The notes beneath the pieces are model-generated. The model saw only the letters and a program-made list of their open reading frames with translations, made no database searches and had not been told where the DNA came from. A program made the position numbers and the translations under genes. From positions 310,001 to 374,000 of the forward strand of contig OY986971.1 in the NCBI GenBank assembly GCA_963920575.1: DNA of 64,000 nt. The letters are read 5' to 3'. Source of the DNA: Narthecium ossifragum (Eukaryota; Streptophyta; Magnoliopsida; Dioscoreales; Nartheciaceae). This document shows, piece by piece, positions 10,252 to 21,266 of this stretch. Within the stretch, counting starts at the first letter, position 1. Each line of letters begins with the position of its first letter.

Positions 10252-11118
10252 TCAGCAAATTAACCGATAATTAAGTAGCAAAGCAATTAAAAAGTGCTCA
10301 TCATGTCTGCTGTATCCAATTGTATCATCCAATTAAGCTTCCTTTTTTCCTCGTTTAATTATTTAATATATATTCATTTGATTTCCAAACAATAGTTTTG
10401 CTGTCTATGTATTAATTTAACTTAAATTTTTATGGTTCAAGCTAGCCTTTGTATGTAAATATTTTTCATACAGGATTAAACTTTAAAGAAATAAAAAAAA
10501 AAAGAAGCAAAAATATGACAGAGAGTGAGTGTGTGTGCGTATATGCATGATATGTGGTTGGTATACAAGATACATACCCTGCCCTACCACCTAGATGTAT
10601 AATCCAATGCACCCAAATGTACATGGCCGGGCAGTTCAGCGAAGCATGCCTACTGGCTATACTGAGATGGGGTATTGGGTACGTAGTTGGGTGTACGTAG
10701 TTTTGTGGAGAAACTTTAAATAAAGGCCTATATATGAAACAATTGATTTGGGCCATGCATCAGCTCCACTGTCAGATAAAATTCATGCATGCTTGCTCAT
10801 TAAGTTGCATTAATTCCTGCATGCATGTTGGAGAGCATTATCGACGGGAAACTCTTCACCCTGTAGAATCGGGTTAACGTTATATTGCAACTGTTTTCTG
10901 TCTTTAACTACTCATATATCCTTGGACATTTTGCGTTGTCCAATAACAAGTATTTCTCTCGCTTGAATTTAAGTTCCATATAACATCAAATTCCTTCCTT
11001 TTGGATTAAACGGTGATATTCAACCAACCCCATGTGAGATGGTTGGCTCAAATCCAATCCGACCTGGCAGCATGGATTTGCGTCATATGTTTATTGTCAT
11101 TCGTGACATAGGATAGAC
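10252..11118. other. 3' flank of third PME and spacer, no gene seen
   Basis: Begins with the 3' UTR of the PME. The rest is AT-rich with several CATGCATG stretches. No protein or RNA gene is recognised. Confidence 0.4.
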
Positions 11119-11345
11119 ATGCATATATCGCATATAATACTTATGTATGTTCACATACATGCATACATACATAATACATATATACACACACATACATAAA
11201 TATGTGTATTCATATAATACATATTCATATATATGTGTGTGTGGCCCCGCGCATGCGTACATACATATACATATACACATACACATACGTATATATACAA
11301 ATACACATGCACATACATATTAACATGTATACATATACATACACA
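11119..11345. repeat. (CATA)n / (CA)n simple repeat tract
   Basis: Interrupted ACATAC/ATACAC tandem repeats. The minus strand is open here as a Cys/Tyr/Met/Val-rich frame, which is a simple-repeat artefact. Confidence 0.85.
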
Positions 11346-11351
11346 CACATA

Positions 11352-11656
11352 GGATAAAGATTTGCGTACATGGTCACGTGATATGTACATTAATTGCACA
11401 TGTCATTTAATCAGTAGGTATTTACTGATTGATTGATATATTCAATCGGTATTGTTTTACCTATGGATTAGATCAACCAATCGGTATATAGCTACCGATT
11501 CGATCATTTGTACATTCAATCGGTAGGTATATACCGATTGATTGATATATTCTATTAGTATTGTTCTACCGATGGATTAGATCAACCAATATGTATATCT
11601 CTACTGATTTGAGAGCATGTGCAATGTATATGTTCTTGCCCATGTACCCCAATTAG
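11352..11656. mobile_element. GTACATG-type MITE with internal CGGTA palindromes
   Basis: The ends are inverted: AAAGATTTGCGTACATGG on the left, and GCTAATTGGGGTACATGG as the reverse complement of the right, followed on both sides by a shared TTGCACATG. The interior holds two imperfect copies of a block of roughly 100 bp, each with GGATTAGATCAACCAAT between TACCGATT/AATCGGTA arms. The borders are approximate and I could not find a clear target duplication. It shares its end type and TACCGAT core with the element at 762-1076. Confidence 0.55.
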
Positions 11657-12023
11657 CGTCCATATAGATATGCATACATATATACATGGATACATAGACG
11701 TATATAACATTCTAATAAATGGGTGGGACACATGACGTGATCTGCACACCCCATGTTGGGTTGGGTGAGAGCCAACCGCACGTGAGGTCGGCTAGAAATC
11801 AATTTTCTTTGGATTAATTTTGTATGTCCCAGGCTTCAAGGCACCAGGACATCCTCAAGCAGATCCATTGTGGATATTGGGCCAATGGGCCCTTAGAAGA
11901 CCATTCATCATAGCTCAACACACAACAGTCTTATGTGGCCCATGCATATAAATAAGAACCAAACTTCATGTCTAGATGCTGCTGCTGGGCCGGGGATGCA
12001 AGATGAGGCGCTATTCATGCATT
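11657..12023. other. Intergenic, no gene seen
   Basis: Mixed-composition spacer without recognisable coding sequence or repeat borders. Confidence 0.35.
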
Positions 12024-12041
12024 ATTAAACCATAGCTAGTT

Positions 12042-12086
12042 TTTTTGTTTGATGAGTTCAGCCCTAAGGCTAATTACAAACTAAAC
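12042..12086 (-). mobile_element. 45-bp LINE 3' tail with 18-bp target duplication
   Basis: ATTAAACCATAGCTAGTT occurs perfectly at 12024-12041 and 12087-12104. Between the copies lie a short T run and about 40 bp (GTTTGATGAGTTCAGCCC onward). On the minus strand this is a short 3' end followed by poly(A). An 18-bp duplication with an adjoining poly(A) is the hallmark of target-primed reverse transcription, so this is an extremely 5'-truncated retroposon. Confidence 0.75.
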
Positions 12087-12104
12087 ATTAAACCATAGCT
12101 AGTT

Positions 12105-14026
12105 AGCTAGGGACTTCCTACGTACGTACTCAATAAATGGGGAATTGACTTCTTAACACAGGAATCTAGCTTGCCAGCATGCAGTTAAGTTAATTAGATT
12201 GGTCCCATATATGCATATACACCCTGCTCTTGAGATGGACCTCTAGATAAAATTAGCACAGCCATACATACATGATTTAGCTAATCCCATAAAAGTTTCA
12301 ATGATGCATGTCTTGAATGAATGTGTATATATATGGATAACATCAGCAAGAAGAAAAAAGAGGAAGTCAATCTTAATTTGATTGTGGGATCTCATCGACT
12401 TGTCCCTTTCTCTTTGGTTGGAGCCTTTCATTTGAAGACTTTTCTCAAGGTTGCAAGAATGGTTACAAATTAAGCAGTGGGGACCTTTTACGCTGCTTGT
12501 ACCCACCTCCATATATAGTCAGTCCATATATACGCATAGCTCTATCAAAGCCAAGTCACTCACTCTTCCGTCACCACCGGTCCACCACCCAACCCAACCC
12601 AATCCAACTCAATGAAATTGATGGTACACCTATATTCTTGCACTGCTTCATGCATGCCCTAGCTCCCAACCAATTGGCATCCCCTTTTCCCAATCAAGGA
12701 CCCCTCACCTTTCCACAGGCCGGCCATAGAAGATCCAGAAAAACCAGACGACAAGAGCTCGAGGAGATGAGAGCGAGCTATAGATAGATGCTTGCTTAAT
12801 GGCGTACAGGTGGATTGTGACGTAGAGTCGTTGAGAGAGACGTGCATCACTTGGAGAAGTTCGCTTAGATGTCATTTTAATGAAGATGCCCATTAAGACA
12901 TCCATAAATGTTAAAGCTAAGCATCCATATATGTACTCGATCCTCGCAGACCTATCCCGCGAAGACACGTTTGGTTGTCTCTGACCTCACCTCAGTACTC
13001 ACCATGCAAGTGCATTCAGGGACATATCTAGGTACGAGATGGTAGGGAATATGTCGCATCATTCAACGCCTCTAACTAATCTAGCTGTTCATCATCACTC
13101 TAAAACGTACGTAAGTACGTAACTGATCATCTACGTCGAGCGAGAAGAGGTTTACTTTACTTCTTCTTGAAACTTGAAAGGATTGGATTAATTTCCAAAA
13201 ACAGGCTAATGCAAGGTCCATCTGATTACAAGTCAACGATTAGAAGTGTAGATAAAACCCCTGATCAATCCCCGGCAACTTAATTATATATTCTTTTGAC
13301 TATACTTGGTTTAAATTGTACATGTTTATGTTTAATTTGATGTTTAAATGTTCCTCCATGCAATATATCTTAAGATATTTGATGCCTTGAGGTCGATGTT
13401 TAGTTAGCTGTATGCCTTTTCTTATTTGCAGGGACCAGATTAGTTAATTTCTTGTTTAAACATCTCCATCCTAGCTATACATACATATCATGAAAGCAAA
13501 AGGTGAGGTTAGGAAAACATAAACATATATAGTTATAAATCCTTTGCTTTGCTTTCATCTTTGTCCATACAAACTGGCTCACGTTTATCGGTGTTCTCTT
13601 TTGATGGATATCCATTACATTTGATCACATCTTCTTCATCATAATTGACCTGCCCTCCACTGTCATGCATATTGAAAGATTTCTGGTGGGGGAAACAATG
13701 ACGCCAAATTAAATGGACGTGGTTGTTAACTCCACGCATTCGTTTCGATCAATTGCGTGAAAGGTGAAGTGCCAACAACCAAATATATAATAGTTGAGTG
13801 TCAAATAAACCCTAGCTTCTTGACGGTGGTTTTCTCTTTAGGGACGTCTAACTGAGTCGGATGGTCAAGTAAGCAATCCCACAACGTATGAATGTTAATC
13901 GTCTTTTATAACACAACGTGTTTTAAAGTCGTGATGTCAGTGATTCGATCAGAAAACTCCATATTAAACATAATTATTTTAAAGTGGTCCCGAAATGGGG
14001 TGACCTACGAGCATGTACCGTTCACA
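12105..14026. other. Intergenic, no gene seen
   Basis: About 1.9 kb without a recognisable gene. A 68-codon minus-strand frame (13739-13533) and a 96-codon plus-strand frame (12497-12787) match nothing I know and lack supporting context. CGTACGTA and GCATGC stretches are frequent. Confidence 0.4.
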
Positions 14027-14332
14027 TCTAATTAATTTGTTGTGTTATTGCAATCAATAGACAGTGATCATTTTGTTGTCACAAGAATATTGGTTACTAT
14101 ACATAGGATTAGGCGACACCCGTAATTACAGTTTAGGAGAAACAAAATACGCACAAATTGTCTTTAATTTGTCGTGTTATTGCAATCAATAGACTGTGTT
14201 TCTATGTGCATCTGTACTGTTGTTTGTTGTCACAAGGATATTAATTGGGTGACGGGCTACGGTTTAGTTTAGGGAAGAACGTAGTTACAATTTAGGAAAA
14301 ACAATTAAAACATTATATATGCACAAATTAAG
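14027..14332. repeat. Imperfect tandem duplication of about 135-170 bp
   Basis: TTATTGCAATCAATAGAC occurs near 14045 and 14178. Each copy is followed by a TTGTTGTCACAAG-ATATT block and then by an ACAATTTAGGA(A/G)AAACAA block and CGCACAAATT or TGCACAAATTA. The two halves are diverged copies of one unit. Confidence 0.75.
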
Positions 14333-14596
14333 GAGGTATACATTCGGCCTAAGAGACGGCAGGCATCCCTGTGGCGTCTCGCCGGGAGGACGACTTGCAG
14401 TCGAGCAGGATCCGAGCAAACGAGGGCGCGACATGTAACCGCCTAGCTAACCTCGACTCCTACGCCCCGGAACCGTCTGCCACGTCTCCATGCCCTCAAA
14501 CATTAGATATGAGCCCTTATAAACCCTGTAGACAATTATGGACCGTATGATACATGTCCATGTTCTCAAACATGAGTGAGATATAAACCCCTAGGG

Positions 14597-16230
14597 TAGG
14601 GTCCGTTTGGATTAACAAAAGTATAAGTTTACAAAGTGAATAACATAACTTTTGTGTAATGATAACTTTATATGGCATACTTGCATAAGTAAAATGTGTT
14701 TGATTGGTTATCATGCATAAGTTATGAGATAAATTCCATGGATATATAACTGTCTTTGAATGTAAAATACCAAAACTACGATTCTTTTATTTATGTTTTT
14801 GGTTACCAATTTTTCATGTCAATGCTATTCTATTACTTTATTAATTACCAAAGTTAGATTAATAGGTCAAAATATATTATGCTTAATAATTTAGTTACTT
14901 AATTACTATGAAAATGTGTGAATGGATGTGGGTGGAGATCTGATGGCTAAGAACCAAGAAGAGCTTAATCGGCTGTAAGGAACCTCGCCGGAGCCTGAGA
15001 GCAACGGAGGAGGGGTCGCCTTCGCCCGGAAAGTCGATCCAATGGCTTGGATCGCACCGTTGGATGGCGTAGCGGGCGGATTTAGGAGGTCGGCGGCTGT
15101 GGGTCTTGAGAGATGAAGACGAGCGCCGAGGAGGGCGTGGGCTTTGTGGCGGCGGTGGCGGAGAGGGGCACTACCGGGGGGTTAGGAAGAGGAGGTTGCG
15201 CCGGCGTATGACGAGGAAGTGGCTGGGGACCTTCGACACTGCCGAGGAGGCCGCGTGGGTGTATGACGAGGCCGGCCGTAGCCTCCGCGGCTCCAAGGCC
15301 AAGACGAACTTCGGCTACTCCCAAGTTACCATTTTCGCCTTCGAGATCTCCTCAGTGGCCAACGCCGTGACGGTTGCCGCGGCCACGCCTCCAGCTAGCG
15401 GGATGACGTTGTGGGGGTGGAGCGCCATGCCGGCGTGGAGGTCGACATTAGCGCCGGACAGGGGAGATATGTTTCTCGGGCCGCCAGGCGATGGAGGTGA
15501 TGGTGAGAGGCGAGGAGAAGAAGAAGATTATGATGGCCGCCACAGCAGCGGCGATCGCGCAGAAGCATAGAAGCGTGGTCCAGAAGAAGAAGCCCCTCTC
15601 CTTTGATCTCAACCTCCCCGCTCCCCTCTTCTAAGTAAACAAACAGATCACAACCCTCTGATCTCTTCTCCGATGACCTCCTTTTTTTTCCTCCAGGGTC
15701 TTGGGGACACCGAACTGGCATTCCCATGAGAAGGGGATGGAGAAGAGAGTGACGGCAAAGGAGGTGGAGGAGAAAGAGGAGTGAGTGGAATGAAGGGGGA
15801 TGGGCAGAGGGAGGAGAAAAGAGAGTTGGTGGAGCTAGATCCAGTCCGGCAGCAGCGAGGGGGCTGCCCGCTGTGAATGGGGTTTTTCTCGGTAGCGACG
15901 ATGAAGGAGATCCGAGAGGGAGATGGGAGGAGAGGGCGACGACGGCAACGAAGGAGATCCTAGAGGGAGAAGGGGGGGAGAGGGAGGGTATCGGGGGATT
16001 AGAAGGTAAAGGCAGGTAAATAGCATGAAAAACAAGGGGTAAATTGTTGAAATAAGCATAGTTATGTAAGCTATTCATCCACTATCATACCTCCTAGCTG
16101 TGATAAAAAACCTTGCATAAGTGATATGGTTGACTCGATTATACAAGTTGGTTATACATGATGTCAAAAAAATTACTTGACTACATGAATAGGGTTTATA
16201 CGTGTTTATCCTCAATCCAAACATACCCTG
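14597..16230. mobile_element. Non-autonomous DNA element carrying an ERF gene fragment
   Basis: The left end, TAGGGTCCGTTTGGATT, is mirrored by the reverse complement of the right end, CAGGGTATGTTTGGATT. Subterminal sequences (CATAAGT, TTATGCA, GGTTATCATG) recur in inverse orientation on both sides. The end type (GGGT--GTTTGGATT) is that of PIF/Harbinger or hAT elements. No target duplication could be fixed, so the class is open. The interior is GC-rich and holds a broken ERF gene. A 17-bp repeat, TGATAAAAAACCTTGCA, occurs at about 16102 inside the right end and again at about 16229 just outside it. Confidence 0.55.
15106..15634 (+). pseudogene. Broken ERF (AP2-domain) transcription factor with EAR-like tail
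   Basis: Frame 1 encodes part of an AP2/ERF domain: HYRGVRKRR, then [31 protein letters not shown]. About a dozen residues that normally contain the WGxxAAEIRD strand are missing between RGVRKRR and KWLGTF, so the DNA-binding sheet is incomplete. Downstream, in a different frame (frame 2), the sequence ends with KPLSFDLNLPAPLF and a stop at 15632-15634. That is an EAR-type repressor motif (DLNxxP) as found at the C terminus of class VIII ERFs. An internal deletion and a frameshift therefore separate the two recognisable ends. It lies inside the mobile element at 14597-16230. What is seen is clear; the statement that it was captured is inference. Confidence 0.75.
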
Positions 16231-16443
16231 ATAAAAAAACCTTGCAAACTCCTTTTTATTCACGTCCCTCGTGAGTTTAACTCACAAGCGGACGCCCTTG
16301 CTAGTGCTGTCTGGGTGAATCCTTGGGTACCTCAATCCTGAGTGACTCGCCCAGCTCCTCGGCTTTCCCTTTACCTTTGATTTTATATCTTTTTTTTTTC
16401 CTTTTGGTTAACCAGCCCCTTGGCTCGACTAATAAAAAAAAAA
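16231..16443 (+). mobile_element. LINE 3' end fragment (RNase H C terminus, poly(A))
   Basis: On the plus strand FIHVPREFNSQADALASAVW is followed by VNPWVPQS and a stop at about 16341. This is the C terminus of the RNase H domain of a plant LINE. A short 3' UTR ends in an A run (about 16433-16443). Only the last 35-40 codons remain. Confidence 0.75.
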
Positions 16444-16715
16444 CAAACCCTTATAAACCCTCAAGACAATTATGGATCCTATGGTACAACGCACATTCCC
16501 TTCTAAGTTTGATAGTGCATATATGGTACGTACGTACGTACTATTGTGGGGTTAACTAAATTATATGCCTAGGATAGACAACGATATATAGCCGGCCCTA
16601 AAGGCTAAAGCAACATGACATGAACCAGCGATACGATGCCCCAAACAAGTGAGAAGTTAATATGCTTAACAACATAACAGCATATAATGGTGATCACTTG
16701 ATCCAAAACTCTCTC

Positions 16716-16763
<48 letters not shown>

Positions 16764-17145
16764 GCGCGGAAACTTCCGGGAAATAGCAGGATGATTGGGA
16801 CTGAAAGGAAGAATCATTTCTGATGGATAGTTTTCCGAAGACAAACCGGTGGGCTGAGCAAAATTCACCGGGAGTACCTCTAATAGCTCTGTCATATATA
16901 TAAGCAAGATCCATCTTTGGTGGATCTGACAACCTACTTGAAAGGATTAAGCTTGACAAGAGGCATCGTTAAACTCATGTACTGGGCAGCCAAGGTGTGG
17001 CTGCACATATGGAATGAACGAAAAACAAGGATATTCCACGAATTTTTTTGGAGCTGATCAATTACGTACCATTAATTGCAAGAACTATATATCTTGAACC
17101 AATTATTGCATGTTAAGCTAGCTAGGCTACAAGACCAATCTTACA
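16444..17145. other. Intergenic with (CT)n tract, no gene seen
   Basis: Contains a (CT)n microsatellite at about 16710-16760 and otherwise unassigned sequence. The serine/leucine and arginine/glutamate frames across the CT run are artefacts. Confidence 0.45.
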
Positions 17146-17283
17146 GGTTACTCACAAAAGAAGAACAAGGTCAGTGCTTCGATGCTTTGGTATCTAAGCT
17201 AGCTAATAACAAAATCTGGTTACTCACAAAAGAAGAACAAGGTCAGTGCTTCAATGTTTTAGCATCTAAGCTGATAACAAAAT
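17146..17283. repeat. Tandem duplication of about 70 bp
   Basis: GGTTACTCACAAAAGAAGAA begins near 17147 and again near 17217. Each copy continues with CAAGGTCAGTGCTTC and TCTAAGCT...ATAACAAAATC. The copies are diverged at several positions. Confidence 0.85.
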
Positions 17284-18290
17284 CCTTTCTTTTTCCGCCT
17301 TTGAATGCGGTTTGTTGATGTATCTTTCGTACCAACTTCTAGTACCATTTTCTAACGAAGGGAATACCATAAATGTATGGAGGTTGGTGCGTCAAGTAAC
17401 CTTTTCGTTCCTATCGAGCAGTGTCTGTCGAATCTTTTGGTCGGGGTGAAAGGGAATAGAGTTAAAAGGGGATTAGGGATAAAAAAAGTGAGGATAATAA
17501 ATGGGATGAGCTAAACTCAATTTTGGCGTTTAACTCAAAAATATGGATAAGTTTGTGAATTAAGCTTGGGATAAGGATAAGAATTGTAAAGTGTATAACA
17601 TATATAATATTATAATAGTGAGTAAGCTAATAGGTTAAGATTATAATATTTGAATTAATTATAATCTTAATTTAAATGTTTGTATGTAAAGTTTATAAAA
17701 TATGTAATATTATAATAGTGGGTAAGCGGTGGGTTAAGATTATAATATCATCCCGACCCAGAAAACCCATCCGCGTCGACAACGTGAGTCTACCTTAAAC
17801 ACAGAAAATGTCCTTAAATAGAGTATATTGAGAAATTGATCAAGAAATATGAAAATCTTGACACGCTTCATGTTTAAGATATTGTTGTATAAAATAGAGT
17901 AAAAATAGATTATAAGAAACTATAATAAAGTATAATATGACCACCCCATCCCGTCATATTTGAGGCCTCCACCGGATCGTACGGTTAAGCGGTGTTAAGG
18001 GCGTTCTTGCTGGCGTCGTGGCCTCCACCCACGACGGACATGAAGAAGGATTGCACCATCGCCATCAATTGGCAATCACGCCGCAACCCCTTGTGGGGGC
18101 GAGCATGCAATCAGGAATCTAACGGCGTAAGCCAATTTTGACTAATATTGGTGTATTTTGACTTTGGTTTTGACTAATGTAGACTAATATTTGACACGTA
18201 AGTCTTTCTTGTCAAAATCAATTTAGATTAAATCAGTTATATTAATGAAAACAAGTTAAAATAAGTTAAAATAAGGCTAAAAAAATCCAC
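17284..18290. other. AT-rich spacer with a 100-bp imperfect tandem repeat
   Basis: No gene is recognised. The block beginning GTAAAGTGTATAACATAT at 17586 recurs as GTAAAGTTTATAAAATAT at 17686, and both contain ATATTATAATAGTG and GGTTAAGATTATAATAT. Confidence 0.5.
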
Positions 18291-19194
18291 CGCATGCGCT
18301 CTTCTCTATCCCCGCTCTCTTTCATCTATCTCAATCTCTCTGCTCCTCTCACAGTAGTCCAGCCCCTCGCTGGAGAACAGGGACCCATCATCGCCACCTT
18401 GATTTGGCAGAGATGAAGAAGACTGTCGACGGAATACCATCGACGGTGACAAATTTGGCTGCTTGGACATCATTGAGGTCAGAGATGCTTGGAGATTCGA
18501 TGGCTAGGCCTGCGGCGAGGGTCGCTCGCAGAAGGAGACAAGCAACGCGCTCCGACAGGCAATGCTTGGCGTCGAGGTTGGTGGAGTTCGCCAGCGTCGG
18601 CGACCGGGGAGACGATGGCCCATGGGTTTTGCAAGCAAGGGCGATCGAGAAGAGAGAGATGGCAATGGTAACATAGGAGAGCTCGGTGCCATAGGCTCTC
18701 CGCCGCCCCTTCCTCCCTCATCTATCTTGTCGGTGCCCCTGTCTCCTCCCTACCTCATCGTCGATCAAAGCTCGCCAAGGCTAGCTGTCATCGTTGCCTC
18801 ACCATCCTCGAGTCCTTCCTCAACATCTCCACTCTTCCCTCCCGATCCCGATTGGCCAATCTCGCCAACACCTCCGCCCATCAATCGCTTCCGACGACGC
18901 CCGACAGCACCACAACACCGCCCGACCACCCCGCCTCGCAGGGGTCCTCTCGAGCTCCATCCCCTCCATCGGATCCAGCGCTACCTCCCTCGGAGTCCAC
19001 CGCCCACGGCCTCCTAGCGCCGTCCGCCCTCAGATCCGGGGTCCCCTCGCCGCTGCGTCGCCCCTCCGACCCCTTCTTGGCGAGCTTCGACGACCCAGAG
19101 GTTGGATATCTCGGGGTGTAAGTGAGATAACCCCCTTAACCCCACAAGCATCCTTAACCCAGCCTACCCCAATATTCTTATCCCCGTTCTGTTG
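18291..19194. other. GC-rich segment with non-specific open frames, origin unknown
   Basis: A base-composition island in an AT-rich spacer. Several overlapping open frames of 60-176 codons exist on both strands. None shows a recognisable domain, and Pro/Ser/Arg bias suggests composition rather than selection. Its right side runs into a palindrome and a GTTTGG-type end (CCAAACCAAACAGGGC near 19259), so it may be the cargo of another DNA element whose left border I could not find. Confidence 0.35.
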
Positions 19195-19245
19195 GGGGTT
19201 AAGAATGGGGTTAAGGGGGTCCCCCTTAACCCCATTCTTAACCCC
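19195..19245. repeat. Perfect palindrome with 25-bp arms
   Basis: The arm at 19195-19219 (GGGGTTAAGAATGGGGTTAA plus five G) is repeated exactly in inverse orientation at 19221-19245 around a single T. It sits about 15 bp inside a GCCCTGTTTGGTTTGG-type end read from the right. Confidence 0.9.
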
Positions 19246-19260
19246 AAACCAAACAGGGCA

Positions 19261-20043
19261 GAGGTCTATGCTTTTAACATATGTTCCTCAAAAATTGTGG
19301 CGGGATGGTCACTGGACGATATGAAGGTTAAAAGTATGAGGTTCTACCGTGTCTCAATTCAAAATGATTTTTAGGTGTTTTGCATCTTTTCCTAGATCTC
19401 AACCTTACTATCAATAAACAATAATAAAAATCAAGAGGGATTAAACTAAGATTATGGCTAATTAAATTCCATGTGACCGCTAATCTAACTAGGTTGCTTT
19501 TAATGCTACTCTACTGCCACTCCTAAGCTCAAAATAAAACTACTATTATGAAGTGCAAATTATACTACTCCTATGAATTAAAAAATAATCAACAAGAGAA
19601 CTATCAATTAAGCAAAGTAACTACTTATTTCCATTAACGTCGCAATTGATGCATTACAACCTTGCCGAAAAGCTTGATTACAACTGGAATGAAAGCAAAC
19701 TACAACTAGGTTTAGAGCTAATACAATAGTAGAAAAAACAGTAGTTGGATGATTTTTGTGATGTCCTTTCTGAATACTTTGACGGATTACTTCCACATGT
19801 TGCTAGCGGGATTCTTCCCACGCTTATATACAACATGTGGATCGTGTAGCCGTTGTCCGTTTCATGGGTGTCATCATGGGAAACATTGACCTTCTCTTTC
19901 TTCGAGTGATCCTCCTGAGCATCATGGATGTCGTCGTGTGAAAGGGTAGCATCTACTTTTCCGGGTGAACTCCCATGCCTCCGAGTTCAACGGGGTTTGT
20001 TACATCACGTGGTTTCCACTCCATCTTTGATTGTTGACTAGAG
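19261..20043. other. Intergenic, no gene seen
   Basis: AT-rich and without recognisable protein domains. It adjoins the LINE remnant that begins at about 20044. Confidence 0.35.
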
Positions 20044-20870
20044 TTAAATTGGCCATTTGGCATTTGACTCGAGTAGAGAATTCTCTAACCTGCCTTGAGA
20101 TGAGTCTAGCAAGCTTGACCGGCGGGAGAGCCTGGTTGTCAAAGAAGTCGGAGTTCCAATCCTTCTACAACCACCATAAAAGTGTAGCCAACCCAAGTTT
20201 TTAAAGAGTTGCTTCTTGAGGAAGAGCAGAGTAGGTCCCAGCATTCCTGAAAGGAGGACGAAGGGTGACGGCCAAAGAAGCTTCTTGACCATATATACTT
20301 CTTGAGAGAAGGGACAACCAAAGAAAAGGTCGTCGGCGGTTTCAATGTCTCTTTTGCACTTTAGACACGTTGGATTAGCAGCTTGTCGATTTACATAGCA
20401 GATCGAGCACGCGTGGTTGGACGCGAGAGTTGCATGGCTCGTTGAATTTTGAACGGAAGAAGGTGTAAGGTCTAACAATTGGAGTTTGATCTTAGTGCTT
20501 GCTTAATATTCATTCATTCTAAGCTTTTGATAGCCCGCCAGTGCTTGGAGCTGCCTTCTTTTCAGATGGAGTCTCCGTAGTTTGGACATGGAAGGGCCGG
20601 TGTCTGATTAACTCCGTTGTTGAAGCCGAGCTATGGGCGATGAAAGGGGACTGCGGGAGGCTTTTCACCGTGGGAGTGTTAAGATCATTTTGGAATTTGA
20701 CTCGTTGCTAGGAACTGGCTACGCCTCCGATCGTTTCTGCTAACCTAGGGGCATGGTTGAGGTTCTCCAAGCAGTTTGGAGGATCACGGCTAAATTATAA
20801 AGCGTTTTCTTCACACACATACTGGGGGAGTTCAACTCCCTAGCCGATTATTTGTTTGTCTCCTCTTGGT
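20044..20870. mobile_element. LINE remnant with inverted 5' segment
   Basis: Two parts of one LINE C terminus lie back to back. On the minus strand 20478-20044 encodes a zinc-binding RT-associated region: CLKCKRDIETADDLFFGCPFS is the conserved core. On the plus strand about 20538-20870 reads an RNase H domain: GAAFFSDGVSVVWTWKGR, SVVEAELWAMK, KIILEFDSL and finally GEFNSLADYLFVSSW, with internal stops and frameshifts. In an intact LINE the zinc-binding region precedes RNase H on the same strand. An inverted 5' part joined to a forward 3' part is the usual product of twin priming. No poly(A) or target duplication was found. Confidence 0.65.
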
Positions 20871-21266
20871 CTTATGACTCTTTATTATAACCAGCACCTT
20901 GTAGGTTAGGATAACAATCCAGCGGGCATTGGTGCATGGGTTGTATATGGTGTGATCGGCGTTTCCCGAGATGGCCACCGGCACCCCCGTCACACAGCTA
21001 GCCCTTGGGCCCAAGAAGCTGACCCTCCGTATTAACAGAGCTAGACGTACCACTTAATTCCACGCCACGCTACTCTACCATGCAGGATGCAGCAACCTTC
21101 TTTATTTCTTCTGTGGTAGACCTCCTCCACGCATGCAACCTTTTTCCTATATGAACCCCTTTACAACACACATCTATACTCATCTCTTTTTCTCCATCTC
21201 TCTCTCTAGATCTCTCTCTCTCTCTCTCTATAGAACAGTGTTCTATATATCTCCTTTGGTAGCATC
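20871..21266. other. Upstream region of the fourth PME
   Basis: Contains a CT-rich 5' leader (about 21182-21231) just before the ATG at 21267. No convincing TATA box could be fixed; CCTATATGAA near 21147 is a weak candidate. Confidence 0.4.

Noticed and set aside
11083..11399. Cys/Tyr/Met-rich minus-strand open frames
   Set aside because: Translation of CATA/CA simple repeats.
13533..13739. 68-codon minus-strand open frame
   Set aside because: No recognisable domain, no neighbouring exons, and a length expected by chance in 2 kb of spacer.
18404..19324. Overlapping open frames of 60-176 codons in the GC-rich spacer
   Set aside because: Two or three frames are open together with Pro/Ser/Arg bias and no recognisable domain.
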